NCBI RefSeq assembly: GCF_038003045.1
Contig: NZ_JBBOOK010000001.1
Span: 310,001 to 374,000, forward strand
Length of the DNA: 64,000 bases
From: Sporosarcina sp. FSL W7-1349
GTDB taxonomy: Bacteria; Bacillota; Bacilli; Bacillales_A; Planococcaceae
Direction of reading: 5' to 3'
Made by a program: the position numbers and the translations under genes
Part shown: positions 18,378 through 26,659 of the stretch, piece after piece
Position numbering within the stretch: position 1 is the stretch's first letter
How the letters are laid out: every line of letters begins with the position of its first letter
The notes under the pieces: generated by a model
The model's database searches: none
The model's input: only the letters and a program-made list of their open reading frames with translations
What the model was told of the DNA's origin: nothing

Positions 18378-18985
18378 GGGAGATTGTGATTGCCACTTCT
18401 AATAGAGGGAAAGCAAAAGACTTTGAAGCGTTATTTGCACCACAAGGAATCCGGGTGTTGACTTTACAGGACGTGGATCAGGCGATCGATGTGAAGGAGA
18501 CGGGCGTTACGTTCGAAGAGAATGCTATTTTGAAAGCGGAAACGGTTTCCCAGTTGTTAGGGAAGACGGTCATTGCGGATGACAGCGGCTTGGAGATTGA
18601 CGCATTGGATGGCCGCCCTGGCGTCTATTCTGCCCGTTACGCAGGACTCGACAAAAGTGATGAAGCGAATATCGACAAAGTGCTTAACGAACTGGCAGAT
18701 GTGCCTGCAGCGGAAAGAACGGCACGTTTCCGCTGTGTGTTGGCGGTCGCCGGTCCGGGTCGGGAAACAGAGACGTTTTCGGGCAGTTGCGAAGGTGTCA
18801 TCCATACGGAACGAAAGGGCGAGAACGGATTTGGCTATGATCCGATTTTCTATGTGCCCGACAAAGGAAAAACGATGGCAGAATTGACCCCGGATGAAAA
18901 AAATGCAATCTCCCATCGGGGAGCGGCATTGAGAAAAATGGAAATAAAGCTTTCTGATATCATTGTTGAGGGTGATGGAAAATGA
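18374..18985 (+). CDS. rdgB: XTP/dITP diphosphatase (RdgB/HAM1 family)
   Basis: 203 residues. Nucleotide-binding start [15 protein letters not shown], metal-site [20 protein letters not shown] and the substrate segment [11 protein letters not shown] are all present. It removes non-canonical purine nucleotides such as XTP and dITP before they enter DNA or RNA. Overlaps rph and ysnB by 4 bp each (ATGA), so the three are translationally coupled, as in B. subtilis (ysnA). Confidence 0.95.
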   Translation: MREIVIATSNRGKAKDFEALFAPQGIRVLTLQDVDQAIDVKETGVTFEENAILKAETVSQLLGKTVIADDSGLEIDALDGRPGVYSARYAGLDKSDEANIDKVLNELADVPAAERTARFRCVLAVAGPGRETETFSGSCEGVIHTERKGENGFGYDPIFYVPDKGKTMAELTPDEKNAISHRGAALRKMEIKLSDIIVEGDGK

Positions 18986-19488
18986 AGTTAATTGTGATGA
19001 GTGATTCACACGGAGATCGGGAAACAGTGAAAGCCGTTTCCTCTCTTTCCGGTGACGCGACCTTCCATTGTGGAGACAGCGAACTGTCTTTTGATGATCC
19101 GCTTTTGGAAAACATCCATACAGTACGCGGCAATTGCGATTTGGATAGCCGCTTCCCTTCGTCTGTCCTTGTGGAAGTGGGCAACAAGAAGGTGCTTGCT
19201 GTCCATGGTCATGAACATGACGTCAAACGATCGTTGATGATGCTTTATTACACAGCAAAAGAGCAGGGCGCCGACATCGTCCTATTCGGACACTCCCATT
19301 TGTACGGGGCCGAAATGGAAGACGGCATCCTGTTTCTGAATCCGGGCAGCACACGCCTCCCACGGGGCGGCAAGGAAGCCACCTATGCCGTGATCGAGTG
19401 GGGGGAAACCCTGCGTATTTCTTTTCACGATATGAATAGTGGGGTTGTGGATTCATTGGAAATAAAGAACTTTACAAAAGAGCATTGA
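18982..19488 (+). CDS. ysnB: Metallophosphoesterase of the YfcE/MJ0936 family (YsnB)
   Basis: 168 residues with all five metallophosphoesterase blocks: SDSHGD, HCGDSE, RGNCD, HGHEHD and FGHSH. A soluble phosphodiesterase-like enzyme whose natural substrate is not settled. Third gene of the rph-rdgB-ysnB cassette. The tRNA promoter begins inside its last codons. Confidence 0.9.
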   Translation: MKLIVMSDSHGDRETVKAVSSLSGDATFHCGDSELSFDDPLLENIHTVRGNCDLDSRFPSSVLVEVGNKKVLAVHGHEHDVKRSLMMLYYTAKEQGADIVLFGHSHLYGAEMEDGILFLNPGSTRLPRGGKEATYAVIEWGETLRISFHDMNSGVVDSLEIKNFTKEH

Positions 19489-19513
19489 CATTTCTCCCAA
19501 CTCTCACTATAAT
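19485..19513 (+). promoter_or_regulatory. Consensus sigma-A promoter of tRNA-Arg
   Basis: TTGACA (19485-19490), exactly 17 bp, TATAAT (19508-19513), a perfect match to consensus, about 39 bp before the mature tRNA. Confidence 0.9.
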
Positions 19514-19551
19514 AAAGTTTGTCGTTAGCAATCATTGGATTGTCTGCGCAT

Positions 19552-19625
<74 letters not shown>

Positions 19626-19663
19626 TTTTCATTGTAAAAGTGGTTCTTTCAGAATCAGAACAG

Positions 19664-19708
19664 AAACGTTTGAAACCTTGTCGCACCAAGGGTTCAGGCG
19701 TTTTTTAT
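19664..19708 (+). terminator. Terminator after the tRNA
   Basis: A 17-bp stem with G-U pairs (19664-19680 with 19687-19703), 6-nt loop, followed by TTTTTT. It ends the tRNA transcript. Confidence 0.85.
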
Positions 19709-19856
19709 TTTTATCTGGAATGCGATTGAATAAGATAGAAAACGATGCGCAGGTATACAAAATGTATACATGGTAAACGTCAGCTAGCGTAGATGGCAAC
19801 GGCAATTTCTTCATCCCGTTCCTCCATTTCTTTCAACACATGCGCGTAGTGAAGGG

Positions 19857-20739
19857 ACAGCACGAAAAACCGCTAGCATTGGCACATCTTTCAAAGGTTT
19901 GGCTCGTAGGGAAATCTTCATCGACGCTCGTGAGATCGCTGATAAAAAAGAAGTGAATGGTGAAGAAACAAACATCCCAATTGAGGAATACCAGCAATTA
20001 CTAAAAGCGAAAGGGTCAGAAAAGCTTAAGGAATATATAGAGTTCCTTGGATTCGATTGTGAGTTGGATGTTACGAAAGAAAACACCAAGTACAATAAAG
20101 ATTTCTTCTTGGGCGACTTGGTAACGATTCAGGATGAGCAGCTCGATCTGCTTTTCAACAGCCGTGTGATGGAGGCAGACGAAGTTTTTCAAAATGATGG
20201 GAAATCCATCTATGTGAAGGTTGGAAAATCTATCCCTACAGCTTTCGAGAAAATGAAAAAAGAAGTGAAGAATGTTGGTACTAGCTTTGCTGTGAAGGGT
20301 GAAAAAGGTGATCCAGGACCACCGGGCGACTCAGCAAATATCACGAAGGTTTCTGAATTAGAAAATGATGCGGGGTATGCTACTTCGTCGCAGGCTAACT
20401 ACAAAGAGTAATGTAGGTCATTCCCATACCTCCCTGGGACCTACCACAAGCCAAGGTGCGTTTGGTTATTCAACTTCCCCAGTTGATATACCACAACCGA
20501 CCTTTCGATATGACTTTATCAGAGATGCTCAAATACACGGGACCTATCGGACGATGCTTACCATAAGTGGATATTCAAGGGGAGCAGTTCAAATTTCGTT
20601 TCCTTATGGACATTACGGAGATAGAAACGTTTATTGGCGAGAACATAATTGGGATAACAATACTTGGGGTCCTTGGAAGCAATTCTGGCACAGTGGGAAT
20701 ACAGTTGTTGATTCCAATGGATTTATAAAAACACTGTAA
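19857..20739 (+). pseudogene. Broken phage tail protein / tail fibre gene
   Basis: Homology-like sequence can be followed from about 19857 (frame reading TARKTASIGTSFKGLARRE, continuing into the long frame from 19899). It lacks a proper start and N-terminal part. It resembles the C-terminal part of siphovirus Gp37-like tail proteins. A short collagen-like run (GEKGDPGPPGD) and then SELENDAGYAT are typical of phage fibres. The frame stops at 20411. The fibre tail resumes in the +1 frame (GHSHTSLGPTTSQGAFGY to NGFIKTL, ending 20739), so a deletion near 20400 shifted the frame. Not expected to be functional. Confidence 0.75.
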
Positions 20740-20769
20740 GGGTGCTCATATAAAAAAGAGGTGATGCAA

Positions 20770-21364
20770 ATGATGAAATTTGGAATGTTCAACTCGGTCG
20801 ATGGAGATCGACGATATAAAGCAGATGATTTTGCACAGTATTTCTCCACGTTTATTGGTAATGGAATTTTTGTCAGGCCGTCTGACGGTTTGCAGGTCAT
20901 GGCAGCAGGTAATTCGATGAATGTTGTTATCCGTCCGGGAAAAGGTTGGATAAATGGTTACTATCTCATCAATGACGAGGACTATATCTACACGATAGAT
21001 AAGGGAGATGTGGCATTAAATCGTATTGATCGAATAGTTATGAGGTTAGATCACATTGAACGAAAAATGAGCGTAGGTATTAAAAAAGGTGCTCTGTCTA
21101 CCTCTCTAGTTGCTCCTGCGCTGAAAAGAGATGCAGATGCTTACGAACTGGACTTAGCTGATATCTACGTTGCTAAAGGTGCTCTCACATTATCACAAGC
21201 CGCTATCACTGGGGCTGGTGGAGTAGGTGGTAGTGGTTCTGGAGCAGGTGGTGTTGGCGCAGGTGGCGGTTGGCGGTGGTGCTGTCCATAACGTTTCAGG
21301 TGCCAATGGCGGTGCTGGCGGAAAAGGAATGATGTTAATAGAATGGTGGGGATTGCCGTCATGA
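20770..21364 (+). pseudogene. Phage tail/baseplate protein with frameshifted glycine-rich end
   Basis: It starts at ATG 20770 after a full GAGGTGAT ribosome site. The intact frame runs to 21291: MMKFGMFNSVDGDRRY, then a domain typical of Bacillus phage structural proteins, then a Gly-rich tail that ends abruptly in WRWCCP. In the next frame the Gly-rich end continues as VGGGAVHNVSGANGGAGGKG and stops at 21362-21364, overlapping the start of the next gene as ATGA. That coupling shows the ancestral frame and marks a one-base slip in the glycine run. Confidence 0.7.
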
Positions 21365-21651
21365 AGAGATTCGCTCAGATAGAGCTTGAAAAAGTACATT
21401 GGATTTTCGAAGCCGAAGAACGTCCGGAGTTTGCACCTAACATCGTATTGGTTGATATTACTGATCAACCAGACGTTCAAGAAGGTTGGCATTATGATTT
21501 TGCAACAGGAATATTTACAGAGCCAGCATTTGAACCAGAACCGATACCGGATCTGGAAAATAGTGAACCGCAACCATCCATGGAAGAAATACAGGTCCAA
21601 ACCCTGCTGAATACTGAATTACTATTAATCTACAAAGAAATTGGAATGTAA
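21361..21651 (+). CDS. Phage XkdW-like tail-associated protein
   Basis: 96 residues from the ATG at 21361, which overlaps the stop of the ancestral upstream frame. The text VHWIFEAEERPEFAPNIVLVDITD followed by WHYDFATGIFTEP is typical of XkdW-type proteins encoded after tail fibres in Bacillus phages. Role in the virion unknown. The upstream GTG-containing start at 21343 is less likely. Confidence 0.6.
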   Translation: MKRFAQIELEKVHWIFEAEERPEFAPNIVLVDITDQPDVQEGWHYDFATGIFTEPAFEPEPIPDLENSEPQPSMEEIQVQTLLNTELLLIYKEIGM

Positions 21652-21666
21652 AGGAGAAGATGAAAA

Positions 21667-21828
21667 ATGATTTATAACGCATTGAAAATCGTTATTAATG
21701 GTGGTAATTACGACTATGAAGCGACGTTGACAAAAATGGATTTTTACTTACTGGGCGACCGAATTGATATTAAACAATACGATGAATTGAAAAGCGTGAT
21801 GGATGCGCAGAAGGTTCCGTCGGAGTAA
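21667..21828 (+). CDS. Small phage protein, 53 residues
   Basis: MIYNALKIVINGG to DAQKVPSE, with an AAAGGAGAAG site just before it. Position after an XkdW-like gene and size fit the XkdX-type slot in PBSX-like tail modules, but the sequence itself is not recognised. Ends at a terminator. Confidence 0.5.
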   Translation: MIYNALKIVINGGNYDYEATLTKMDFYLLGDRIDIKQYDELKSVMDAQKVPSE

Positions 21829-21856
21829 ACGCAGCTTAGGCTAGCGTTATTTTTGT
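21827..21856 (+). terminator. Terminator at the end of the tail module
   Basis: AACGCAGC pairs with GCTAGCGTT (one bulge), then ATTTTTG. Confidence 0.65.
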
Positions 21857-21917
21857 GGTTTAAATTCCCTCCCCGTCGTAATATGTAGATATACGGAGTT
21901 GTGAAGGGGGAAATGAT

Positions 21918-22376
21918 ATGGTAAATCATATAAATATTAATGAAATTGAGTTTATCATTAGTAATTATACCGAAGTTGTTGAAAAGTTCGAAGAAGAGTC
22001 TGAATTAGTGCTGGAATTGACACACCTCTGTGATGGTAATGAAAATATTTTTAAGTCATCTAAAGGCGCGGAAATTAACTTGATGCTCCTTTCAACAGTA
22101 TATAAATTTATTAATCTTGTGGAACATTTCAAGAAAATCTCGGGTGCAATATGTGCAAAGTTTTTCGACGGTAATTATAAAGATATGAATAACGTTCTTT
22201 TAGATGATGACTTAACAGATGAATTAATTAGAATTCTTGAAAATAGAAATTATTTTGCTCATCTGTCCTCGACTGATCAAATTGTAAATTCAAATTTCGA
22301 ATCAAGAATTATGAATACTTTAACCAAAGAAATGGATCATATTATTAAAAGGTATGGCATTGCATTTTCATTGTAG
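21918..22376 (+). CDS. HEPN-motif-containing hypothetical protein
   Basis: 152 mostly helical, acidic residues of unknown family. Near the C-terminus it has R110-N-Y-F-A-H115, matching the R-x4-H signature of HEPN ribonucleases. A strong AAGGGGGAAATGAT site precedes the ATG. It is AT-rich compared with the host core. Its place between the tail module and the lysis genes is a common slot for extra phage cargo. No nucleotidyltransferase (MNT) antitoxin partner is next to it. The HEPN call rests on one motif and overall helix content only. Confidence 0.5.
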   Translation: MVNHININEIEFIISNYTEVVEKFEEESELVLELTHLCDGNENIFKSSKGAEINLMLLSTVYKFINLVEHFKKISGAICAKFFDGNYKDMNNVLLDDDLTDELIRILENRNYFAHLSSTDQIVNSNFESRIMNTLTKEMDHIIKRYGIAFSL

Positions 22377-22544
22377 GACCAAAATATGTAGCAGCAAAAC
22401 TTTTTAGTAGGTGTTTTATTATGCCTTCTAAACGATGTTATTCAACTAACGGACTAGATAGGTGTAGATTGAACTTCTTAATTGTATAGTTTATTATAAT
22501 CTGAAAGCTAAAAACTGGACTTAACGAAAGAAGGTGATAAGTAT

Positions 22545-23303
22545 ATGTTGGGTTATTATAGCAAGCTCTCTTCGGAGGTATATGACATAGACAAATATAT
22601 CGGTCTTTCGTTTGGAGATGTGGAATTTTATAGTGATAGATTAGCTTCTTGTACAGGTAATATTCTTGAACCAGGAGTAGGTACGGGACGCATTCTTATT
22701 CCACTTTTAGAAAAAGGTTTGAAAGTTGACGGTTTCGATGTTTCAGAAGAAATGTTAAAAATATGTCGAAATAATTGTGAAAAAAGAGGGCTGAAGCCAA
22801 AACTATTTAAAGGAAAAATGGAGTCGTTTTCATTAGATGCAGAATATGAAGCGATTATCATACCAACGGGCACATTCTTGCTTCTACATAAAAGAGAGGA
22901 CTCCATTAAAGCATTAAAAAACTTTTTCAGTCATCTCTCTAATGGTGGCATGCTTATAGTAGATATATTTTTACAAACCGAGGTATCGACAAACAAAATA
23001 TCGACGAGAACTTGGGAATCTAAGAGTGGTGGTATGATCACATTAGAAGATAAAATTGTCGAAGTTGACCATGTTAATCAATACACAGTTTCTCATAATC
23101 GCTATGAAAAGTGGGACAACGGAAAACTTATACAAACAGAATTAGAGCGATTTCCACTTCGTTGGTACGGAATTGAAGAGTTTAAAATGATTCTTGAACA
23201 GATTGGGTTTGAGGATATAATTATCTCAGCAGATTATAAGTACGGACAATACCCAACAGATCCAACTCAAATAATTACATTTGAAGCCATTGTTAAGAAA
23301 TAA
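22545..23303 (+). CDS. Class I SAM-dependent methyltransferase
   Basis: 252 residues. Motif I LEPGVGTGRILIPLL (about residue 44) and motif II GFDVSEEMLKICR, followed by IIIPTGTFLLL in motif IV, define a Rossmann methyltransferase of the small-molecule type. The substrate cannot be read. A -10-like TATAAT (22495-22500) lies 45 bp upstream with no good -35 at normal spacing. It stands alone in the prophage cargo region, so phage carriage or host acquisition are both possible. Confidence 0.75.
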   Translation: MLGYYSKLSSEVYDIDKYIGLSFGDVEFYSDRLASCTGNILEPGVGTGRILIPLLEKGLKVDGFDVSEEMLKICRNNCEKRGLKPKLFKGKMESFSLDAEYEAIIIPTGTFLLLHKREDSIKALKNFFSHLSNGGMLIVDIFLQTEVSTNKISTRTWESKSGGMITLEDKIVEVDHVNQYTVSHNRYEKWDNGKLIQTELERFPLRWYGIEEFKMILEQIGFEDIIISADYKYGQYPTDPTQIITFEAIVKK

Positions 23304-23377
23304 TCTTCCATTATCAGGCGCTTAATTGAAAGAAGTCAACGTAAATTATTGGCTTTTTATATCGCATTCGGACGCTA

Positions 23378-23446
23378 ATGTGCAGCAAATATCAGGTCCC
23401 GGCCGCGGAGTATTTGGCGGCAGAAATTGAAAAAGAAAGTAAATAA
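23378..23446 (+). CDS. Possible 22-residue peptide or gene remnant
   Basis: Reads MCSKYQVPAAEYLAAEIEKE and two further residues before TAA, with no clear ribosome site. The PAAEY text recurs at about 27680, suggesting both are leftovers of related phage genes. Low support. Confidence 0.25.
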   Translation: MCSKYQVPAAEYLAAEIEKESK

Positions 23447-23473
23447 GCGTCTATGCAACTCTAGACGCTTATT
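23442..23473. terminator. Bidirectional terminator
   Basis: A perfect 12-bp stem, AATAAGCGTCTA (23442-23453) and its complement (23462-23473), between converging frames. No long T run on either side. Confidence 0.6.
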
Positions 23474-23486
23474 CAGACCCAACTAT

Positions 23487-23630
23487 TTAATTTATTTCAT
23501 TTTTCAAATCATCTATCTTATCTTGGATAACAAAATGATGATAAATCGTTAATACAATAACGACCACACTTAGAGCGCTGGATAAAATAGCGCCGCCTAC
23601 AAGGATACGATTTGTTCTTGGGTAAAACAT
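23487..23630 (-). CDS. Small membrane protein, 47 residues
   Basis: A longer frame extends to 23828. The best start is the ATG at 23630, which follows GGTGAT by 3 nt and avoids overlap with the plus-strand phage gene at 23775. The peptide begins MFYPRTNRIL, has one membrane helix (VGGAILSSALSVVVIVLTIY) and a charged tail ending KNEIN. Unknown function. Confidence 0.5.
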   Translation of the reverse strand: MFYPRTNRILVGGAILSSALSVVVIVLTIYHHFVIQDKIDDLKNEIN

Positions 23631-23774
23631 TTGATCACCACTTTTTTTATTAATATGGCCAATCATTAAGAAATTATGCAAAGGTTGAATGTCCCAGGAA
23701 CCGGGTGAATAGTTATGGGTAAATAGAAGGACTCCCTCTCGATATGTCGAATATTCTGACAGACGGGGGGTATC

Positions 23775-23951
23775 ATGAAAACCAAAGTGACGACGGTAGA
23801 CGGCAAGGTACATCTCGTCCACGGCCATCCAGAGGACTTTATGCAGCAGATAGGCGGGGTCGGAGTGAGCCGAGAACAGTCTTTAACGTCTGTCACCGCC
23901 GAGAAAATAAAAATGGCTGACATCATGATGATGCAGATAGCAAAAGAGTGA
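23775..23951 (+). CDS. Small phage protein, 58 residues
   Basis: Starts MKTKVTTVDGKVHLVHGHPE and ends MMMQIAKE. A GGGGGG stretch is 4 nt before the ATG, and a terminator begins at the stop codon. Similar short proteins follow tail genes in Bacillus phages. It was missed by simple length cut-offs. Role unknown. Confidence 0.5.
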   Translation: MKTKVTTVDGKVHLVHGHPEDFMQQIGGVGVSREQSLTSVTAEKIKMADIMMMQIAKE

Positions 23952-23978
23952 GCGTCCCTTTGGGGGCGTTCTTTTTAT
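23951..23978 (+). terminator. Terminator after the 58-residue gene
   Basis: AGCGTCCC and GGGGCGTT form an 8-bp stem with G-U pairs around TTTG, then CTTTTTATTT. Confidence 0.75.
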
Positions 23979-24109
23979 TTAGCCTGAACAAAGAAAGGGA
24001 AAGATTCGAAGTAATGATTGAACAGTCTGAAAAGGGAGTATTTCATTGAATTGACTATTTTTTTCAGGCTGGTGAAACGAATTTATTATCGTTCCATGTT
24101 TGTCCCTAT

Positions 24110-24141
24110 CAATAATAATGTAATTTCATACATTATTATTG
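24110..24141. repeat. Perfect 13-bp inverted repeat
   Basis: CAATAATAATGTA (24110-24122), 6-nt loop, and the exact complement (24129-24141), 35 bp before the DUF1259 gene start. There is no T run, so it is a candidate operator or leader hairpin rather than a terminator. Confidence 0.7.
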
Positions 24142-24176
24142 AACGAAAATTTTAAAATAGAAAGGAGGAACATAAA

Positions 24177-24581
24177 TTGAGATTAGAATCGAGTGAAGAC
24201 TTATGTGGAGAATTTGCGCGTATCCTTGGAGGAAGCGGTAGTATAGTAAATGGAGCTTGTCTTGTGCAAAAATTTAGAGATATTCGATTTACTATTCTTG
24301 GAAGAAGAACAAGGTCACCTTTAGTGATTCCACAATTTTTTTCTTTTGAAGATTTGGACAGAAATAGAAACGCGCTAAACCTCGGAGAAACCGTACTTTT
24401 ACAAGAGGAGATTAACCCATTACTCACAGAGCTGAGAAAGAGAAATATAATTGTTACTGCCGTACACAATCATTGGTTATTTGAGGAACCACGGGCAATG
24501 TATATGCACTTTGAGTCTGTCGAACCGCCCCTTGAATTTGCAAGGAAAGTTCGAGAAGCATTTAGAGTACTAAAAAAATGA
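24177..24581 (+). CDS. DUF1259 (LppY/LpqO-like) domain protein
   Basis: 134 residues from a TTG start with an AAAGGAGGAA site 6 nt upstream. The segments LLQEEINPLLTELRKRNI, TAVHNHWLFEEPR and MYMHFESVEPPLEFARKVRE are characteristic of DUF1259, a family found as single or double domains in Bacillales and in mycobacterial lipoproteins. There is no signal peptide, so it is cytoplasmic. Function unknown. Its place between the phage cargo and the holin is unusual. Confidence 0.7.
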   Translation: MRLESSEDLCGEFARILGGSGSIVNGACLVQKFRDIRFTILGRRTRSPLVIPQFFSFEDLDRNRNALNLGETVLLQEEINPLLTELRKRNIIVTAVHNHWLFEEPRAMYMHFESVEPPLEFARKVREAFRVLKK

Positions 24582-24600
24582 TCTGGATAAATTAAAGATA

Positions 24601-24628
24601 AGAACGTCCACGCCGGGCGTTCTTTTTG
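24601..24628 (+). terminator. Terminator before the lysis genes
   Basis: AGAACGTCC pairs with GGCGTTCT (one bulge), followed by TTTTTG. Confidence 0.72.
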
Positions 24629-24660
24629 TTTGCTCAAAATTTAGATGAAGGGTGAGATAT

Positions 24661-25050
24661 ATGCAAATGATTGAATGGCTATCGAGATTCTTGGAATCGG
24701 ACAACACTAAATTAATTTACATCCTAGCGCTTATCATGGGCGCCAACATTATTGATTTTACGATTGGATGGTTAAACGCAAGGCTAAATCCTAACATTAA
24801 ATTTTCAAGCGCAAAAGCAATTTACGGGCGTAAGTTGCTTTTATTCATTTTGCTTGTTTACTCAATCCCGGTTGCACTATTGATGCCGGAGCCGTTAGGG
24901 ATTAGTGTCTTGTATGTCTTGTATTTTGGTTATCTATTGAGCGAGATAAATTCAGTGCTGCATCACTTTAAACTGGCTGATGTTGACAAGTCGATGGATC
25001 CTTACATTGATTTTTTTAAAGCGATTTTTACAAAGAAAGGCGCGAAATAA
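24661..25050 (+). CDS. Phage holin (phi29-type / holin_4 family)
   Basis: 129 residues with three hydrophobic helices (about 18-40, 58-76 and 82-101) and a charged C-terminal tail. The segment ANIIDFTIGWLNARLNP and SSAKAIYGRKLL are typical of toxin-secretion/phage lysis holins. The ATG at 24661 follows a GAAGGGTGA site; the in-frame GTG at 24652 would overlap it. It precedes the amidase by 1 bp, the usual lysis pair, and would perforate the membrane to release the amidase. Confidence 0.8.
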   Translation: MQMIEWLSRFLESDNTKLIYILALIMGANIIDFTIGWLNARLNPNIKFSSAKAIYGRKLLLFILLVYSIPVALLMPEPLGISVLYVLYFGYLLSEINSVLHHFKLADVDKSMDPYIDFFKAIFTKKGAK

Positions 25051-25051
25051 T

Positions 25052-25675
25052 ATGGCTAAAATCATCGACATCCGGAATAAGACACCCCGTACCAACGGGA
25101 CCCGAAAGTTGTCGGCCATCAAAAACATTGCCCGGCACCATTCCGCTACCACATCCGGAAATTGGGACTCATTTTGGCGACACTGGAACGGCAAACTTGG
25201 ATGGGGCACAGGCGGCTATCATGAGATCATCCTACCGGACGGATCGGTGGATCTTTGTTACGACCCGGAAGAGATCACGAATGGCGTCGGCGGACAAAAT
25301 TCGCACATCTACAATATTTGTCTGGTCGGAAATGGCTCATTTACTGAGGCGCAGGAGCGTACATTTGATGAGCGAGCTCGGTACTGGATGCAACAGCTAG
25401 GGTTGTCGGCCAAAGACGTGAAAGGGCATAACGAATTTCCCAAACAGTCCACTAATTGCCCAGGCACTGACATGAATATTGTTCGGACGCGGCTTGCTGG
25501 ACCCGTGGCATCCACTCAGGCGCCGAGCAAAAAGGAGGATTCGGAATTGAAATTTACAAGCAAAGCGGCCCGAGAGTTATGGGAAACATTTATCGACAGC
25601 AAAGCCCAGCGAGAAATTGTCATACAGGCTGCCGTAAATGCTGGATACAGCGACACGTGGATTCAGGATCTGTAA
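25052..25675 (+). CDS. N-acetylmuramoyl-L-alanine amidase (phage endolysin)
   Basis: 207 residues. An Amidase_2 domain: zinc-site histidines in IARHHSATTSG, in the central WGTGGYHEIILPDG and in VKGHNEFPKQSTNCPGTD. It cuts the MurNAc-L-Ala bond of peptidoglycan at lysis. Reading past the TAA in the same frame gives EGKVELGDFAGLMAGTIVK and a second stop at 25751-25753. A nonsense change near the C-terminus has therefore probably trimmed 25 residues; the catalytic domain is intact. Confidence 0.8.
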   Translation: MAKIIDIRNKTPRTNGTRKLSAIKNIARHHSATTSGNWDSFWRHWNGKLGWGTGGYHEIILPDGSVDLCYDPEEITNGVGGQNSHIYNICLVGNGSFTEAQERTFDERARYWMQQLGLSAKDVKGHNEFPKQSTNCPGTDMNIVRTRLAGPVASTQAPSKKEDSELKFTSKAARELWETFIDSKAQREIVIQAAVNAGYSDTWIQDL

Positions 25676-25817
25676 GAAGGCAAAGTCGAACTTGGAGATT
25701 TTGCCGGGTTGATGGCCGGTACGATTGTAAAGCAGCACAAGCAAAATAATTAAAGTGCATTTGGCCATAATGTAAACATTGACATGACGCGGTTTGTAAA
25801 TTGGCCGAATATCAGTT

Positions 25818-25853
25818 AAAGCACCCTATCCATGTGGACGGGTGCTTTTTTTA
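25818..25853 (+). terminator. Terminator after the lysis module
   Basis: AAAGCACCC (25818-25826) with GGGTGCTTT (25840-25848), then TTTTATTT. Confidence 0.85.
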
Positions 25854-25854
25854 T

Positions 25855-26094
25855 TTACTCATCATATGGTCTGTATTTCTTACGAAGCGATTCAAGCTCC
25901 TCTTTTTTTTCTAGTACCACACTTTTCAAAAACATTTTCGGTTGTTCCTTGACGGCAATTAATTTCCCATCCTTCACTAATTGCCCCAGACGAGCTTTCG
26001 ATATGTCTAATACCTCAGCTGCTTCTGCGGCAGATAATAACTCTTCCTTTAAAAAATCGAGGAGTTCCTCAGTAGTAGCAAATTTATATTCCAT
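25855..26094 (-). CDS. Small helix-turn-helix DNA-binding protein
   Basis: 79 residues from the ATG at 26094, chosen because GGTGAT lies 3 nt upstream. The segment LLSAAEAAEVLDISKARLGQ followed by LVKDGKLIAVKEQPKMF is an excisionase/MerR-type winged helix. Likely a phage or plasmid regulator or antitoxin-like protein. It is read from a promoter at 26205-26233, away from the phage genes. Confidence 0.65.
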   Translation of the reverse strand: MEYKFATTEELLDFLKEELLSAAEAAEVLDISKARLGQLVKDGKLIAVKEQPKMFLKSVVLEKKEELESLRKKYRPYDE

Positions 26095-26204
26095 ATTATC
26101 ACCGTTTCTTTTCGGGTTTTGAGGCAAGTTCATCTCGTTCTTTTAACAATCTTTTTTGTTTACGTTTAAGTACTCCACTTGTTCACCTCCTTTCTATAAT
26201 ATTA

Positions 26205-26233
26205 ATTATACTACACCTATTCAATAAAGTAAA
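26205..26233 (-). promoter_or_regulatory. Sigma-A promoter, minus strand
   Basis: On the minus strand: TTTACT (26233-26228), 17 bp, TATAAT (26210-26205). A GGAGGTGAAC site follows at about 26190, with a very short or broken frame (KRKQKRLLKERDELASK) before the HTH gene. Confidence 0.65.
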
Positions 26234-26365
26234 TAGATTTTAATGATTTTTATGCGAAATGACTGCTTTTTAGCTTTCTTAGTTGGTAACTTTTAATAAT
26301 TTCTGTTTATGGTTGATAACAGAACAATAGTTCACATATAATAATTAAAAAGGAGGGGAACGAGT

Positions 26366-26587
26366 GTGCGTAAAATGTTGGAGCGGTCGGTAAAGTATGG
26401 AGAGATGCTGGATATGATGTATATGGACGGTAAAGGAAATGTCAGTCAAAGGAGAATCAAAGTGCAGCGAGTGGGGGAGTTGACATTATGGGCTTACTGC
26501 TATGCGCGGGAGTCCAATCGGACGTTTACCATTGACAATATACTTGCACTTGTTCCCGTAACACGAAAGGAAAGAATGGTCATTTGA
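26366..26587 (+). CDS. Short WYL-domain protein
   Basis: 73 residues starting at GTG after AGGAGGGG. The order MLERSVKYGEMLDMMYM, QRRIKVQRVGELTLWAYCY and RTFTIDNILALVPV follows the WYL fold, a small ligand/nucleic-acid sensing domain. Solo WYL proteins of this size are common in Bacillus phage and SOS-related loci. No partner identified. Confidence 0.6.
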   Translation: MRKMLERSVKYGEMLDMMYMDGKGNVSQRRIKVQRVGELTLWAYCYARESNRTFTIDNILALVPVTRKERMVI

Positions 26588-26659
26588 TTGGAGGTATAAG
26601 GGGGGAGGTTAATACCATCCGAGGCGTTACCGCACTTCGAGAACGCGATTTATTTTCCG

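Noticed and set aside
23631..23828. N-terminal extension of the minus-strand membrane protein
   Set aside because: It overlaps a plus-strand phage gene with a ribosome site and terminator, and a better start exists at 23630.
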